A stretch of DNA of 64,000 nt from Callorhinus ursinus (taxonomy: Eukaryota > Chordata > Mammalia > Carnivora > Otariidae), in NCBI RefSeq assembly GCF_003265705.1, contig NW_020312966.1, positions 19,243,312 to 19,307,311 of the forward strand. The letters run 5' to 3'. This document shows, piece by piece, positions 1 to 11,109 of the stretch. The notes below the pieces were generated by a model. It was not told the origin of the DNA, searched no databases, and worked only from the letters and a program-made list of their open reading frames with translations. Both the position numbers and the translations under genes were made by a program. Each line of letters opens with the position of its first letter. The stretch's first letter is position 1.

Positions 1-105
1 ATATACATTGTGAAATAATTACCACAATCAAGCTAATTAACATATCCATCACTTCATAGTTATCATCTTCTTTGTGTGCATATTGACAACACTCAAAATG
101 AACCC
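1..105 (-). repeat. L1 3'UTR fragment, cut by window edge
   Basis: This matches the reverse complement of the old mammalian L1M 3'UTR, recognised by 'AAGCTAATTAACATATCCAT' followed by 'ATAGTTATCAT'. The repeat continues off the left edge. No coding part is present. A second, independent copy of the same segment lies at 62655-62785. Assignment is from memory of the family consensus. Confidence 0.7.
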
Positions 106-439
106 ATTTTTTATTTTTCCAGTCCTACCTTTGGCAGTGTATAGACATATTCTGAATTCAGAACCAGTCACTGGGAAGAATACAGAGCAAAGGTTAGAGA
201 GAAGAAGACCAGTCAGATGTTACACCATGGGTATGAGCAAAGGGACAGAGCCTATCTTTAAATGGGTGGGATGCTTAAACATTCTTCAAGGTTCCACCTT
301 TCACCCCTTTCCTTTCTCATTTTGCTTTTTTGTTGTTGTTGTTTTCCTTTCTGATTTTATATACTTTCCCTGGATGAATTCATCCATTTCTCTGGTATTG
401 CAAAGACTGAGAGTTGCCTCCAAGCATCCTCTATTCTCC

Positions 440-955
440 CACCTTTTTAAACAAAATTCTGATTTTTAGCTGGGCACATGTCCATCATTTGAATTTCTAC
501 ATTACCCAGGGTCCCTTGAACTAATTTAAGCCATGTGACTACATTCTGGCCAATGAGATATAAGCAGAGGTGTGATACTTCTAAGGCCTTTTTTATATTA
601 TTCCAGTATAGTTAACACACAGAGGTATATTAGTTTCAGGTGTACAATATAGTGATCCAACAATTCTATACATGACTCAGCCTAAAGTCTTTCTTTTAAA
701 GGATGGTCAAAGCCTTCTTTCTTCCCTGCTATGAATAAATAATATGTGAACATGTGAATGTTAGAACTCCAGTAGCAGTTTTTGACCTGGGGATAGCTGA
801 GCAGTGAGCTGGCAGGAGACAAGGTATTTGTAGAACTGCTATTCTCTGCCTGAACTATGTATGCCCAGAATTCTTTACATAAAAGAGATATGCTTTTTTT
901 TTTTCCTCATTAAGTCACTGTTACCTGAGTACATGTAGTAAAAACTGAATCCTGA
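440..955 (+). repeat. Ancient LTR-like interspersed repeat (MaLR/MLT-type?)
   Basis: The phrases 'CCATGTGACTACATTCTGGC' and 'CATTAAGTCACTGTTACCTG' resemble both ends of an ancient mammalian dispersed repeat with a terminal AATAAA-like region. An L1 3' fragment (591-680) interrupts it. I cannot name the subfamily with certainty; a MaLR or related LTR is the best guess. Confidence 0.35.
591..680 (-). repeat. Carnivore L1 3' end fragment
   Basis: Reverse complement of the carnivore L1 3' terminus. It shares 'AGTTTCAGGTGTACAATATA' with the complement of the L1 end seen on the plus strand near 39000-39060. Only about 90 bases are present, consistent with a strongly 5'-truncated insertion into the older repeat at 440-955. 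Confidence 0.75.
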
Positions 956-1194
956 CTTATAAATGTGACTTTAGGCAGTCACTCCACAACCAATATTCTC
1001 TGTTCTGCTTTCTCCACAAAGGTTTTGTCCTAAATATCCAGCCACCTACTGGATAGTTGACTTGAATGTATTTAAACAAACAAACAACAACAACAAACTT
1101 CAGCAAGAATAGCACAAAACTTATATTTCCTCAAAAATATAGTCTTTTTTCTGTATTTCCTATTTATATATTTATCCATTTATTTGCCAAGTGA

Positions 1195-1930
1195 AATACC
1201 TGGAAACTCTTTTCTTCTCCCACATACTCATCATCTGCCAATAACCAGCATCACTCTCTCAAGGCTTCCAGGGTCTTCCCAACTATTTTTCTTCACCCCT
1301 ATTTCCATCATTCTGGTTTTGACCCTCAGCAAGCCTTGCCTGAATGACAGTAACAGCCTCTTAACTGGTATGCCTGCATCTCAGCTCTATTAACTTCCAC
1401 AATCCCACATAAAAATCTGATAGCATCATATCCCTGCTTAGAATCTTTTCATGGCTCCCACCAGGAATGGAATAAAACCAAATTCCTTGGCATGGTATGC
1501 AAGGCCCTTCAGGATCTAGGAAGCACTGATTGCCCTAATGCAACTCCTAATACATGTCCTTCTACTGTCTACTTCCTTTGCCCACTAAAGCAATTGCCTC
1601 TGGAAAGCCATGCTCTTCCAGGCTTCTGACTCTTTGCCATACTGTTCTCTCACCTGGAATGACCTTCTCCCTACTTATATGCTTAGAGAATTCATCTAAA
1701 TATGCAGCAGATAATACTGCTCTCAAGTTGTTATTGACATCTATTTATTCATACATAAAATTGACATCATAAAATTCATACATATCTTTAAGTTCTACTT
1801 TTCAAATTGCATGGCAATTCTCTATTTGCACATTTGACTCCTATAATGAACTGTGATGTTGTTGAATCAAGACTTATATCTTTTCATCTTGGTAGTCGCA
1901 CTGCCCAGAATATAATAGGTATTTATTACA
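1195..1930 (+). repeat. L2 LINE remnant
   Basis: Segments such as 'CAGTAACAGCCTCTTAACTG', 'ATCATATCCCTGCTTAGAAT' and 'GCAAGGCCCTTCAGGATCT' align with the 3' half of the L2 consensus (C-terminal reverse transcriptase region and 3'UTR). A diverged L2 tail ('CAGAATATAATAGGTATTTA') follows near 1900. Frames are broken throughout and short ORFs here are not genes. Confidence 0.7.
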
Positions 1931-1935
1931 ATGGT

Positions 1936-2045
1936 GGTAATAACAGCTAACACTGATTGAAAATTTACTTCGCACTGATATTGTTCTAAACACTTTATTT
2001 GTATCTCAATGAATCATCAAAGCAACCAATGAGGAGATACTACAT
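1936..2045 (-). repeat. MIR SINE fragment
   Basis: Reverse complement of the MIR 3' half. 'TGTTCTAAACACTTTATTTG' corresponds to the MIR motif around 'TAAAGCGCTTAGAACA'. It abuts the L1 that begins near 2050. Confidence 0.6.
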
Positions 2046-4533
2046 CTCAAGGAACTAGAAAAAGAACAAACTAAGCCAAAAGTTAGTAGAAGGAAGACTG
2101 TAACAAAGAGCAGAACAGAAATAAATTAAATGGAGTCTATAAAAGTTAATATAAAAGATCAGTAAAAGTAAGAGCTGCTTTCAGAAAAGATTAAATAGAC
2201 AAATCTTTAACTAAATTACCAAGAGAAAGACAGGGCTCAAATAAAATTATAAATGACAGAGGAGACATTAAAATTGATACCATACAAATGCAAAGGATTA
2301 TAAAAGAACTACTATGAATAATGATATATCAACATGCTGGACAACCTGGAAGTCATGGATAAATTCCTAGAGGCATACAACCCACTAAGACTGAATCATG
2401 AAGAAATAGAAAATCTGAATAGATGGTTTACTAATCAGTAGATTGAATTAGCAATCAAAAACTGCCCAATAAACAGAAGTCCAGGACCAGATTGACTTTA
2501 CTAGTGAATTCTACCAAACATTCAAAAAAGTATGAATACCAATCCTTCTCAAACATCCAAAAAACAGAACAGGAGGGAATACTTCTAGACTCATTTTATG
2601 GGGCCACCATTATCTTGATAGCAAAACCAGGTGAGGACATTACAAGAAAAGAAAATGATAGGCTGATATTCCTGATGAACATAGAGGCAAAAATCCTCAG
2701 CCAAATATTATCAAAGCAAATTCAACAATTCTTTGAAAGAATCATACACCATGGTCAAGTGTGATTTACTCTAGGGATGCAAGGATGGTTCAATATCTAC
2801 AAATCAATATGATACACCACATTAACAAAATGAAATATGAAAACCCTATGACCATCTCAATAGATACAGAAAAAGCAGTTGACAAAATTCAATATCCATT
2901 TATGACAAAACTCTCAACAAAGTGGAAATAAATGAAATATACCTCAACACAATAAAAGTCTTATGACAAGCCCACAGCTAACATCATGCTCAATTGTGAA
3001 AGACTAAAAGTTTTCCTCTAAGATCAGGAACTAGACAAGGAAGCTCATTCTTGCCACTTTTATTCAACACAGTATTTGAAGTCTCATCCAAAGGAATTAG
3101 CAAAGAAAAATAAATCCAAAGCATCCAAATTAGAGAGGAAGATGTAAAACTGTCACTATTTGCAAATGACATATTATATATAGAAAACCCTAAAGATGCT
3201 ACCAAAAATACTGTTAAAGTAATTAAAAATTTCAGTAAGTTGCAGGATACAAAATAAACATGCAAAAATCAGTTGCATTTCTATACACTAACAATAAAAT
3301 ACCAAAAAAAATTAGGAAAACAATCCCATTTATAATTTCATCAATAAGAATAAAATACCCAGGAATACACTTAACCAATGAGGTGAAAGATCTATACACT
3401 GAAAACTATAAGACATTGATGAAAGAAATTAAAGATACAAATAAATGAAAAATATTCCATGTTCATGGATTAGAAGAATTAATATTGTTAAAATGCCCGT
3501 ACTACTGAAAATGATTTATAGATTCAGTGTAATCCCTATCAAAATTCTAATGACATTTTTCACAGAAGTGGCTAAGATAATACTAAAATTTCCATAGAAC
3601 TACAAAACACTGTAAATAGTCAAAGCAATCTTGAGGAAAAAGAGCAAATCTGGAGGTATCACATTGCCTGATTTCAAACTATATTACAAAGGTATAATAA
3701 TCAAAGCATATGATATTCTCATAAAAACAGACACATAGATCAATAGAACAAAATAAAGAGCCTGAAAATAAACCCAAGCATAGATGGTTAGTTATTTTTT
3801 GACAAAGGAGCCAAAAATAGAGAAAGGACAATCTTTTCAATAAATGATGTTGAGAAAGATAGAAAGAATGAATCTGGACCCCTCTATTACACCACACATA
3901 AAAATCAAACTCAAAAAGGATTAAAAACTTGAATGCAAGACTTAAAATGGTAAAACTCCTAGAAGAAAACGTGGGGGTAAGCTCCTTAACATTGGTCTTG
4001 GCGATGACCTTTCGTATTTGACACTAAAAGCAAAAGCAACAAAAGCAAAAATAAACAAGTAGGACTACATCAAACTAAAAAAGTTCTGCTCAGTAAAGGA
4101 AATCACAAACAAAATGAAAAGGCAATCTATGGAATGGGAGAAGATATTTTCAAACAACATATCTGATTAAAAGTTAATATCCAAAATATGCAAGGAATTC
4201 ATACAAATCAATAACAGAAACACTAATAACACCATTAAAAAATAGGTAAAGGACCTGAATAGGTATTATTCCAAAGAGGACATCAAATGGCCAATGGGTA
4301 CATGAAAAAATGTTCAACAGCTAATCATTAGGGAAATGCAAATCAAAACCATAATGAGGTATCACCTCACATTTCTTAGGATGTGTATTATTAAAAAGAC
4401 AAGAGATAACAAATGCTGGCAAAGATGCAGAGAAATGGGAACACTTTTGCACTGTTGGTGGGAATGTAAACTGGTACAGCCACAGTGGAAACCAGTATGC
4501 AGGTTTCTCAGGAAATTAAAAATAGAACTACCA

Positions 4534-4711
4534 ACACCTGGATGGCTTAGTCGGTTGAGCATTCGACTCTTGGTTTTGGCTCTGGTCATGATCTCAGGAT
4601 TGTTCAGCATGGAGTCTGCTTGGAATTCTCTCTCCCTCTCTTTCTGCCCCTCTCTGCCCTTCTCACGTGCACACTCTTTCTCTCTCTAAAGTAAATAAAT
4701 AAATCTTAAAA
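4534..4711 (+). mobile_element. Carnivore tRNA-SINE (CAN-SINE) in L1
   Basis: The tRNA-derived head carries a pol III A-box-like sequence ('TGGCTTAGTCGGTTGAGC'). The body has 'GGTCATGATCTCAGG', then a CT-rich stretch and an A-rich tail. It sits in the L1 of 2050-5625. The duplicated L1 target 'AATAGAACTACCA' (4521-4533) reappears as 'AATAAAACTACCA' just after the tail. Mutations in head and duplication make it a moderately old copy. Confidence 0.92.
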
Positions 4712-5175
4712 AAAAATAAAACTACCATATGATCCAACAATCCCACTTCTTGGGTATATATACAAAGTTAAAAAACTATCTGAAAAAGATACCTGTACTT
4801 TTATGTTCACTGCAGCACTATTCACAAATAGTCAAGGTATGGAAACAACCTAAGTGTTTGTCAATGAATGAATGTATCAAGAAAAATATATACATATATA
4901 TTTTATGGAATATATATGGAATATTATTCACTATTAAACAAGAAGGAGAATCTGTCATTTGCAATAACATGGACAAATCTTGAGGGCATTACACTAAATG
5001 AAATAAGTCAGACAGAAAGAGACAAATATTACATGGTATCACTTATATGTGGAATTGAAAAAAAAAAGAATTCATAGAAACAAAGTAAAAAAGTGGTTGT
5101 CAGGGACTTGGAGGTGGGGGGAATAGGGAAATGTTGGTAAAACAGCATAAACTTTCAGTTATAAAATAAAGTCTG

Positions 5176-5387
5176 GGAGTGCCTGGGTGGCTCAGTTGGT
5201 TAAGCATCTGCCTTCGGCTCAGGTCATGATCCCAGGGTCCTGGGATCAAGCCCGACGCAGGGCTCCCTGCTTGGCAGGGGACCTGCTTCTCCCTTTCCCT
5301 CTGTCTGCTGCTATCCCTGCTTGTTCTCTCTCTCTGTCTGGCAAATAAATAAATAAATAAATAAATAAATAAAATCTTTAAAAAAAG
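5176..5387 (+). mobile_element. Carnivore tRNA-SINE in L1 3'UTR
   Basis: Complete SINE: head 'GCCTGGGTGGCTCAGTTGG', body 'GGTCATGATCCCAGGGTCC', CT-rich region, an (AAAT)n stretch at 5343-5378 and a short A tail. The 10-base duplication 'ATAAAGTCTG' lies at 5166-5175 and 5388-5397. L1 3'UTR sequence continues on both sides. The body is the arctoid caniform type. Confidence 0.95.
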
Positions 5388-5629
5388 ATAAAGTCTGAGG
5401 ATCTAATGTATAACATGGTATCTATAATTGATATTACTGTATTGTATGAATTTGCTAAGAAAGTAGAATTTAAATGCTCTCATCAAAAAAGGGGGAATAA
5501 TATTGTGGGGTGATGGATGTTTTAACTGACTCAATTGGGGGTAGCAAATCATCACATACACTTTAAACATCTTACAATTATATTTGTTCTTATACCTCAA
5601 TAAAGCTGAAAAAATAAAATACAGAGTCC

Positions 5630-6424
5630 TGGTCTCAAACAAGATCTACTAAACCAGCCTTCCAGAAATAAGAAGAGCATTGATTTAAAGTACATGCAAA
5701 ACTTCTGGGAATTTTAAAATGCTCTGCTATTTTAATTCCAATCCAGTAATGCAAATGCGTTGTGATTCCAAAATTCCCCAAACCTATCAGGCTAATAAAT
5801 CTCTTGAAAGGTCAAGTAAGCAGCTTTGGTAGTACTCATTATTGGTGAACCCATGCTGGCTCCCAGTGGTTACTGCTCCACAAACTATCTCTTTAATGAA
5901 CTACCAGAGAAAGTTTCCAGGATATCAGCTTGCAGATATATTTTAGAACATATTTTATCTCCTTTATGATGACTGAGGCAAAATTTTCTACTCAATGGTG
6001 TTCTGTTTTTGCACAAATTCTCTATGTCTAGCAGTAATTCTGCAAATTACTTCTGTATCGTAAGATTGCAATGCATCTGAACCTACTGTGTGGAATTCAT
6101 TTCAACAATTTGGATGTTTTCTTCCTCTTAAAAAATGTTTGTCCTAGCCTTTAAAATGATTGAGAATTTAATAATAATATTCTTAAAATATTATCTTATG
6201 TTGACTAAGATCCCTATTATTTTTAAATGTCTCTTATGTAAACTGTTTTATTCATATTTTATTTTTAGACATGTTTCTTCATGTAAATTAACTAGAGAAT
6301 TGGCAATTCAGACAAAAGCACAATCAGAAGGGAGGGAGTACATCCGTCACATATGGTGTGCAGAGATAAATGCTACATCTTAAAAGTTTGACTTCTTTTA
6401 GCCTGTATGATGTAAGTTTAATTA
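5630..6424. other. AT-rich non-coding stretch, possible ancient repeat
   Basis: No gene seen. Bases about 5800-6120 include 'GAACCCATGCTGGCTCCCAG' followed by 'AACTATCTCTTTAATGA'. This recalls a very old amniote dispersed repeat whose name I cannot give with confidence. The short ORF at 6135-6383 has no family features. Confidence 0.35.
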
Positions 6425-6530
6425 AATTCTGTTTGTTATTTCATGAGCAAAGTGAGATCTAGAATTAGAACACAGATCTCCTAATTCCTAATCCAGGACC
6501 CTTCCCACTTTACCATGAGGCTTCAATGCA
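6425..6530 (-). repeat. MIR-like fragment
   Basis: 'ACAGATCTCCTAATTCCTAATCC' in context, followed by a pyrimidine-rich 'CCCACTTTACCATG', resembles the reverse complement of the 5' part of a MIR or related ancient SINE. It is short and diverged. Confidence 0.45.
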
Positions 6531-6569
6531 GTAGAATGCTAACATAACACAAATTTGAGCATTTTGTAA

Positions 6570-6760
6570 AGTAGGAAGATTGTGTCAGACAACCAGGGTT
6601 CAAAAACTGGTAGATATCCTTTGGACAGTTCCTATATCCTCCCTTGAGGTCAGTTGCCTCATCTGAAAGTATTCCACACCTCATGTTCTATTTTTGTAAA
6701 ATCAAATGAGTTAACATACGTAGAGCTCAGCCCCGTGCCTGGGAATATTATAATTAGTCA
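6570..6760 (+). repeat. MIR SINE
   Basis: Ordered MIR landmarks on the plus strand: 'CCAGGGTTCAAAAACTGG', then 'GTTGCCTCATCTGAAA', then 'AATGAGTTAACATACG', then 'CCCCGTGCCTGG'. It is diverged, as expected of this ancient family. Confidence 0.75.
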
Positions 6761-6764
6761 TATG

Positions 6765-9700
6765 ATATCTCTTTAACATAACTAACAGAGTAACAATGAC
6801 AGAAATCATTTTTTGGTATAATGATAAGGTCTAAAACAATAGAACTTGTTCTATTTCTTGAAATCTTTATTCTAAATGAATTTAAATCATCTGCATTTTA
6901 TACCTCACAGAATTTTATGGTATGGTACTAATATTTTGCATTTCAAGCTAATGGAAAGTAAGATACTTAAGAATATAACTCAAATTAAAATTAGTGTTGC
7001 CACTTTCATACAGATGGTATAAAAAGTTATGATGTTACTAAAGACTCAGCTGGATTCCTGTCAGTGCCAATAATGCTTGAACTTCATCAGTTATTAGTGC
7101 AATTAAAAAATCCTTTCAGCTTTTCTTCACAAACCGCACCTCCTCCCAAATTATTCCTCTTGATCATTCCAAGGCATGCCTATAGCCTGCTGACTTCATC
7201 AATTCATCAGATGGAGGAGAACAAACAAGGAGAGAAATCTTGACTCCTCTCCCAACCATTCCATCAGATGGCAGAATTTCTGTGTTCTCCAACAAGAAAT
7301 AAGAAAGTTTCATTAGGAGTAATAATTCCCAAGCCCATAAATATGAGACAACCAGTTGGGCCTCTGATTATGACAGAGAAAATTAAGCTCTGTTGCATTA
7401 TTTCTTTTTCTAAATCCATCACTATATGTTTTAAAACAGATGAGTATGTGCTATATAGTTGTACTGGAGAGACGGTCAATGTGTACCACACCAACATTGA
7501 TGAAGTCATCCCTTCAAAAAAATTAAAAATCAAGTCTTGACACGATGCAGTTCTAAACTTTAGCAATTAACTGTGATGAAAGTACAAAAATCAGACATCT
7601 CTCTGCAGTAAATTTTATATCTCCTCTTAAAATGCCCCATCTCATCCATTGTGACAGATCAGAAGTGTGAGGGTGTATATAATACATTAAATATAATAGC
7701 TGTCTGAGTTCAAATGAAAATACTTTTTGATTCAAAAGAATTCAATCATAACCCTTCAAATGTGATTGATCATTAAATCTATCAAAGTCACAGTTCAAGA
7801 CTGAAATTTTTATCACTCTGTAGTAAAACCCGTCTAAAGAAACTAAAGTTAAAGGAAAGGACACGAAGTATTCCAGTTTTCTTTGGGGGATATACAAATG
7901 TAGGTCAATACTTTCCAGTGGTCAAAAAGAGGTTAATGCCAGTTCTGGACGCATTCAAAAAGGTGCATGTGAGGTTGTAATGATTTAGAGAGCATGGCAA
8001 TGATTTCCAGACATCCCCCTAACCTCACCATTTTCACAAATCTTGAGAAAGCTTTCTGATTCTCCCCATATATACCACTTTGATAAAGGAGCAGAGCCTT
8101 TGAAAGAAAAACATTTTTGGCTCTGTTAATGCTAGTGTATTCTTCCCGCCCAGTATTCAGTGTTCCGGACAGGCAATTACATGCAAATTTGTTGGGAGCT
8201 AGGAGGTTCATTTACTACATTCAGCCCCATAGAAGAAGATCAATAGGAGTGCAAAACCTAATCCTAGATGAAAGCACCATGATCAGGTAATGGTTATAGA
8301 GTTAAGGCCCTCAGAAGAATGTTAGGAATCAAAGGGCACGCTAGAGAAAAGCATTATGCATAGTGCTTTTTTGAACCATATGGGAAAGACAACAGACAAA
8401 GTGAACCAAAGAGTTGGAACACAAGAAGGTAGACATGCAGTTCAACACAAATTGTTAGGGTTTTTCAAAAGATATGAATGAGGATTTGACCAATTAAAAA
8501 TGGCTGCCTCAAAAACCTTTTGTTTGCTATTTAAAGAATAGTGGTGTGCAAACTCATTTCTCAAACTTACACTGCGCAAGCCAGGCTTGCATTTAACTGT
8601 TAAGGAAAAGAGGAAATCTTTACTGATAGTTTTCCTGTCTTCTAATTTTGTGGGATTTTTTTCCTGATGTTTTCCCCTCCCTGAGGCCACATACCCTGTT
8701 GACATTTAGTAAAAGTCCTGACTCCCCAATTAGTCCTCGTTGCTATACAAAGGAAAACGTTTTGTGGGAAAACATGGACATAAGTGACTCTGAGTTGAAA
8801 AAAAATTGAGAAGAGTCAAATTCTGAATTTGAAGATGTTTTGGGCATACCTTAATATATTTATTTCTATTTTCCTTTTTATGAATCTACACGAGTGATAT
8901 GTGATTAAGACATCTATATTTGAATCAGTCTAAAAGAGTTCTTTCAACAAATATAAAATAAAAATTCTTAAGTAATATGTATACATCAGGTCAGGGTTTA
9001 ATCAACAGCTTTTCTTTTCTGTCTTGGTACATAATATAATGGCTCATCTTACAATGAGTGGTGTTGGAATTGATTAAATAAGGCACTACTGAAGAACATC
9101 TTTACATGCTTTTAAAACTCCTTAATCTATATCAAAAGAGATGGGAAACCTGTTAAGAACAGTGGTCCATCAGCTGGAAAATGGAATAATGCAGAAATTG
9201 TATAATTATTCATCATTTCAGCAGCAGAGGACTGTTCCTTTAGCTCCAAGATGAGTAAACCTATAATGAATTTACTCCAAAGTATCTAAGGTGAGTAAGC
9301 AATTCTCTTGTAAGCAAACTACTTGCTGTTATGAGGTAAATTAACTCTTCCCAACACCATTTAATAAATCGCTTCTTACAGAGCACTAAATTGAGCCCTG
9401 ATGTTCTGGGACGTTAATTTGCCACACAGGAGAATTTTTCTCCTACAGGGCATTTTATTCCTCTTACCTCACATCACTCATGTAGAAGTCATTTAGATTA
9501 CTATGACACTCTAAACTTTCACCATTTCAACAAATTACACGACGGGGTTCATAACAAAAATGACTTCACTACTGCTAGGGAACTTGGTCGAATTACTTTC
9601 AGGCAACAATTTCAGGGTTTGTTTTTGCTTTTTAAGGAAAGAACTGGGGGGGTAGGTTTGGGGTTTGAGGCCTTTTTTTAACCCTAGTTTTCTATAGATT

Positions 9701-10030
9701 CTCTATTTTAATGTTTTGTTTCCTCTCCTCTTTTTGTTGCTAAGCAGATGGGACATGTTGCTATGTGACATTTTACACAACCACTCTTCTGCTGCTTCCA
9801 CAGTAATGACCAGAGGTCATGAAAACATAATCATTCCCATTGAAAACTGGAGCACTTGCCTTTTTGTTCCTGGAAAACTACGGAAAATGTACCCAAAAAC
9901 CCACACCTTTTTTTAAGGATATAATAATAATGAATAATAATATCTATTAAATAAGTTTTCCTATACATGACCCCCATTGGAGAGTCACAAAAGCCCAGTA
10001 AAATGTTAAGGGAAAGTATCAACACCAACG
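6765..10030. other. Repeat-poor unique sequence, no gene seen
   Basis: About 3.3 kb of AT-rich sequence with no transposon I recognise and no ORF with family features. The overlapping frames at 7264-7566 and 7933-8211 are short and look incidental. The lack of repeats in 7000-9700 could mean local constraint, but conservation cannot be judged from one genome. Confidence 0.5.
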
Positions 10031-10031
10031 C

Positions 10032-10061
10032 CATCATCATCATCATCATCATCATCATCAT
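10032..10061 (+). repeat. (CAT)10 microsatellite
   Basis: Ten perfect CAT units. On the opposite strand this is ATG/ATGATG, so the minus-strand frames here encode runs of Met or Asp and should not be taken as protein. The uninterrupted tract is a likely length polymorphism. Confidence 0.98.
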
Positions 10062-10217
10062 ATTTCAGGTCAGATAATAAACACATAGCAATGACGGGAA
10101 ATGTGTTCTCATTCGTTATTTGACTTCCCACCCAGAAATAACAAAATGCTCTCTGAAGCATATGAAGGCTGGAAGTTTGACGCCTGTAATAAAAGCTCAT
10201 TTAAAAGTATATTTTTA

Positions 10218-10401
10218 GGGGTACATGGGTGGCTTGGTCGGTTGAGCATGGGACTTTTGATTTCATCTCAGGTCATGATCACAGGGTCATGGGATCAAGC
10301 CCCACGTGGGGCTCCATGCTGAGCGTGGAGCCTGCTTCAGACTCTTTCTCTCTCCCTTTCCCCTGTCCCTACCCCCTGCTGCTCATGCCTGTGTGCGCAT
10401 G

Positions 10402-10434
<33 letters not shown>

Positions 10435-10438
10435 AAAT
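10218..10438 (+). mobile_element. Carnivore tRNA-SINE with (CT)n tail
   Basis: Head 'ACATGGGTGGCTTGGTCGG', body 'GGTCATGATCACAGGGTCAT', a pure (CT)n stretch at 10402-10429 and an A-rich tail. The duplication 'AAAGTATATTTTTA' is found at about 10204-10217 and 10439-10452, defining both ends. Head and body substitutions put it among the older copies. Confidence 0.93.
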
Positions 10439-10509
10439 AAAGTATATTTTTACTTCCCTTACCTCTGTCTGCTAACTTTGAGTCTTTCTTATTCTTTAAT
10501 AATAATTAA

Positions 10510-10750
10510 AATAATAAGATTAATAGCTGTCAATTACCTAATACTAACTAGGCACCCAAATAAATGCTTTCCCTTTACCAGCCCATGAAATCCCCACAAT
10601 AACCTAAATCATTATGAAGAATCAGAGGCCCGGAGAGTGAATACACATGCCAAAGGCAACCATTTAGTACAGAGCAGCGCAAAATTAGAACTCACATGTG
10701 TCTGACTTCCAAACCTGTACCTCTAACCATTACACTGTACTGTCCCAGCA
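10510..10750 (-). repeat. MIR SINE
   Basis: Reverse-complement MIR with landmarks in order: 'ACTAACTAGGCACC', 'CCCACAATAACC', 'CAGAGGCCCGGAGAG', 'AAAATTAGAACTCAC', 'CCTCTAACCATTACACTGTA'. It is nearly full length. Confidence 0.8.
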
Positions 10751-11109
10751 ACCAGCTCTTTCCACTTCGTGCTGCAGGTTGCTTTTTTTTTTTTAAAAAA
10801 CTGCTGTTTTAATTAATGTTTCTCATTCTCAAGAAACATAGTTTTGAATAGCAATAAAAGGTTTGCATTTGGGAGGCATGGTAAATTAGCTGGGTGATGG
10901 GGAACTGGGAGGCAACCATCACACAATGGCAATCATGTAGGTATATGTGTGTCATTAACTGTTCTGTAATACACAAAATAGAGAAAAACCAGTGACCGTG
11001 TACACAGTGCACTGGAATGAGCACTGCAACAAGAATCAGAAACTTGGGTTTCAGTCCATTTTCTAAAATACCTTCTTAAATATTGAATAGATGCAAATGA
11101 ACATTTATA

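Larger units (their letters stand above)
2050..5625 (+). mobile_element. Old LINE-1, 5'-truncated, decayed ORF2 and 3'UTR
   Basis: A plus-strand L1 entering in the ORF2 segment between endonuclease and reverse transcriptase and running through the RT palm, the C-terminal region and a long L1M/L1MA-type 3'UTR that ends near 5625. Frames are interrupted by many stops. One open remnant spans 2492-2764, in the RT fingers. The RT catalytic motif, F-A-D-D in active L1, reads F-A-N-D here (3159-3170), so the first catalytic aspartate is lost. The body is split by two carnivore SINEs (4534-4711 and 5176-5387), each with a target duplication drawn from L1 sequence. The SINEs are therefore younger. The element is dead. 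Confidence 0.9.

Noticed and set aside
4534..4711. Functional tRNA gene suggested by A-box-like text in SINE heads
   Set aside because: The sequence matches the carnivore SINE with tail and target duplication and does not form an intact cloverleaf; the same holds for the other SINE copies.
10006..10200. Frames with runs of Met or Asp
   Set aside because: These are translations of the (CAT)10 microsatellite.
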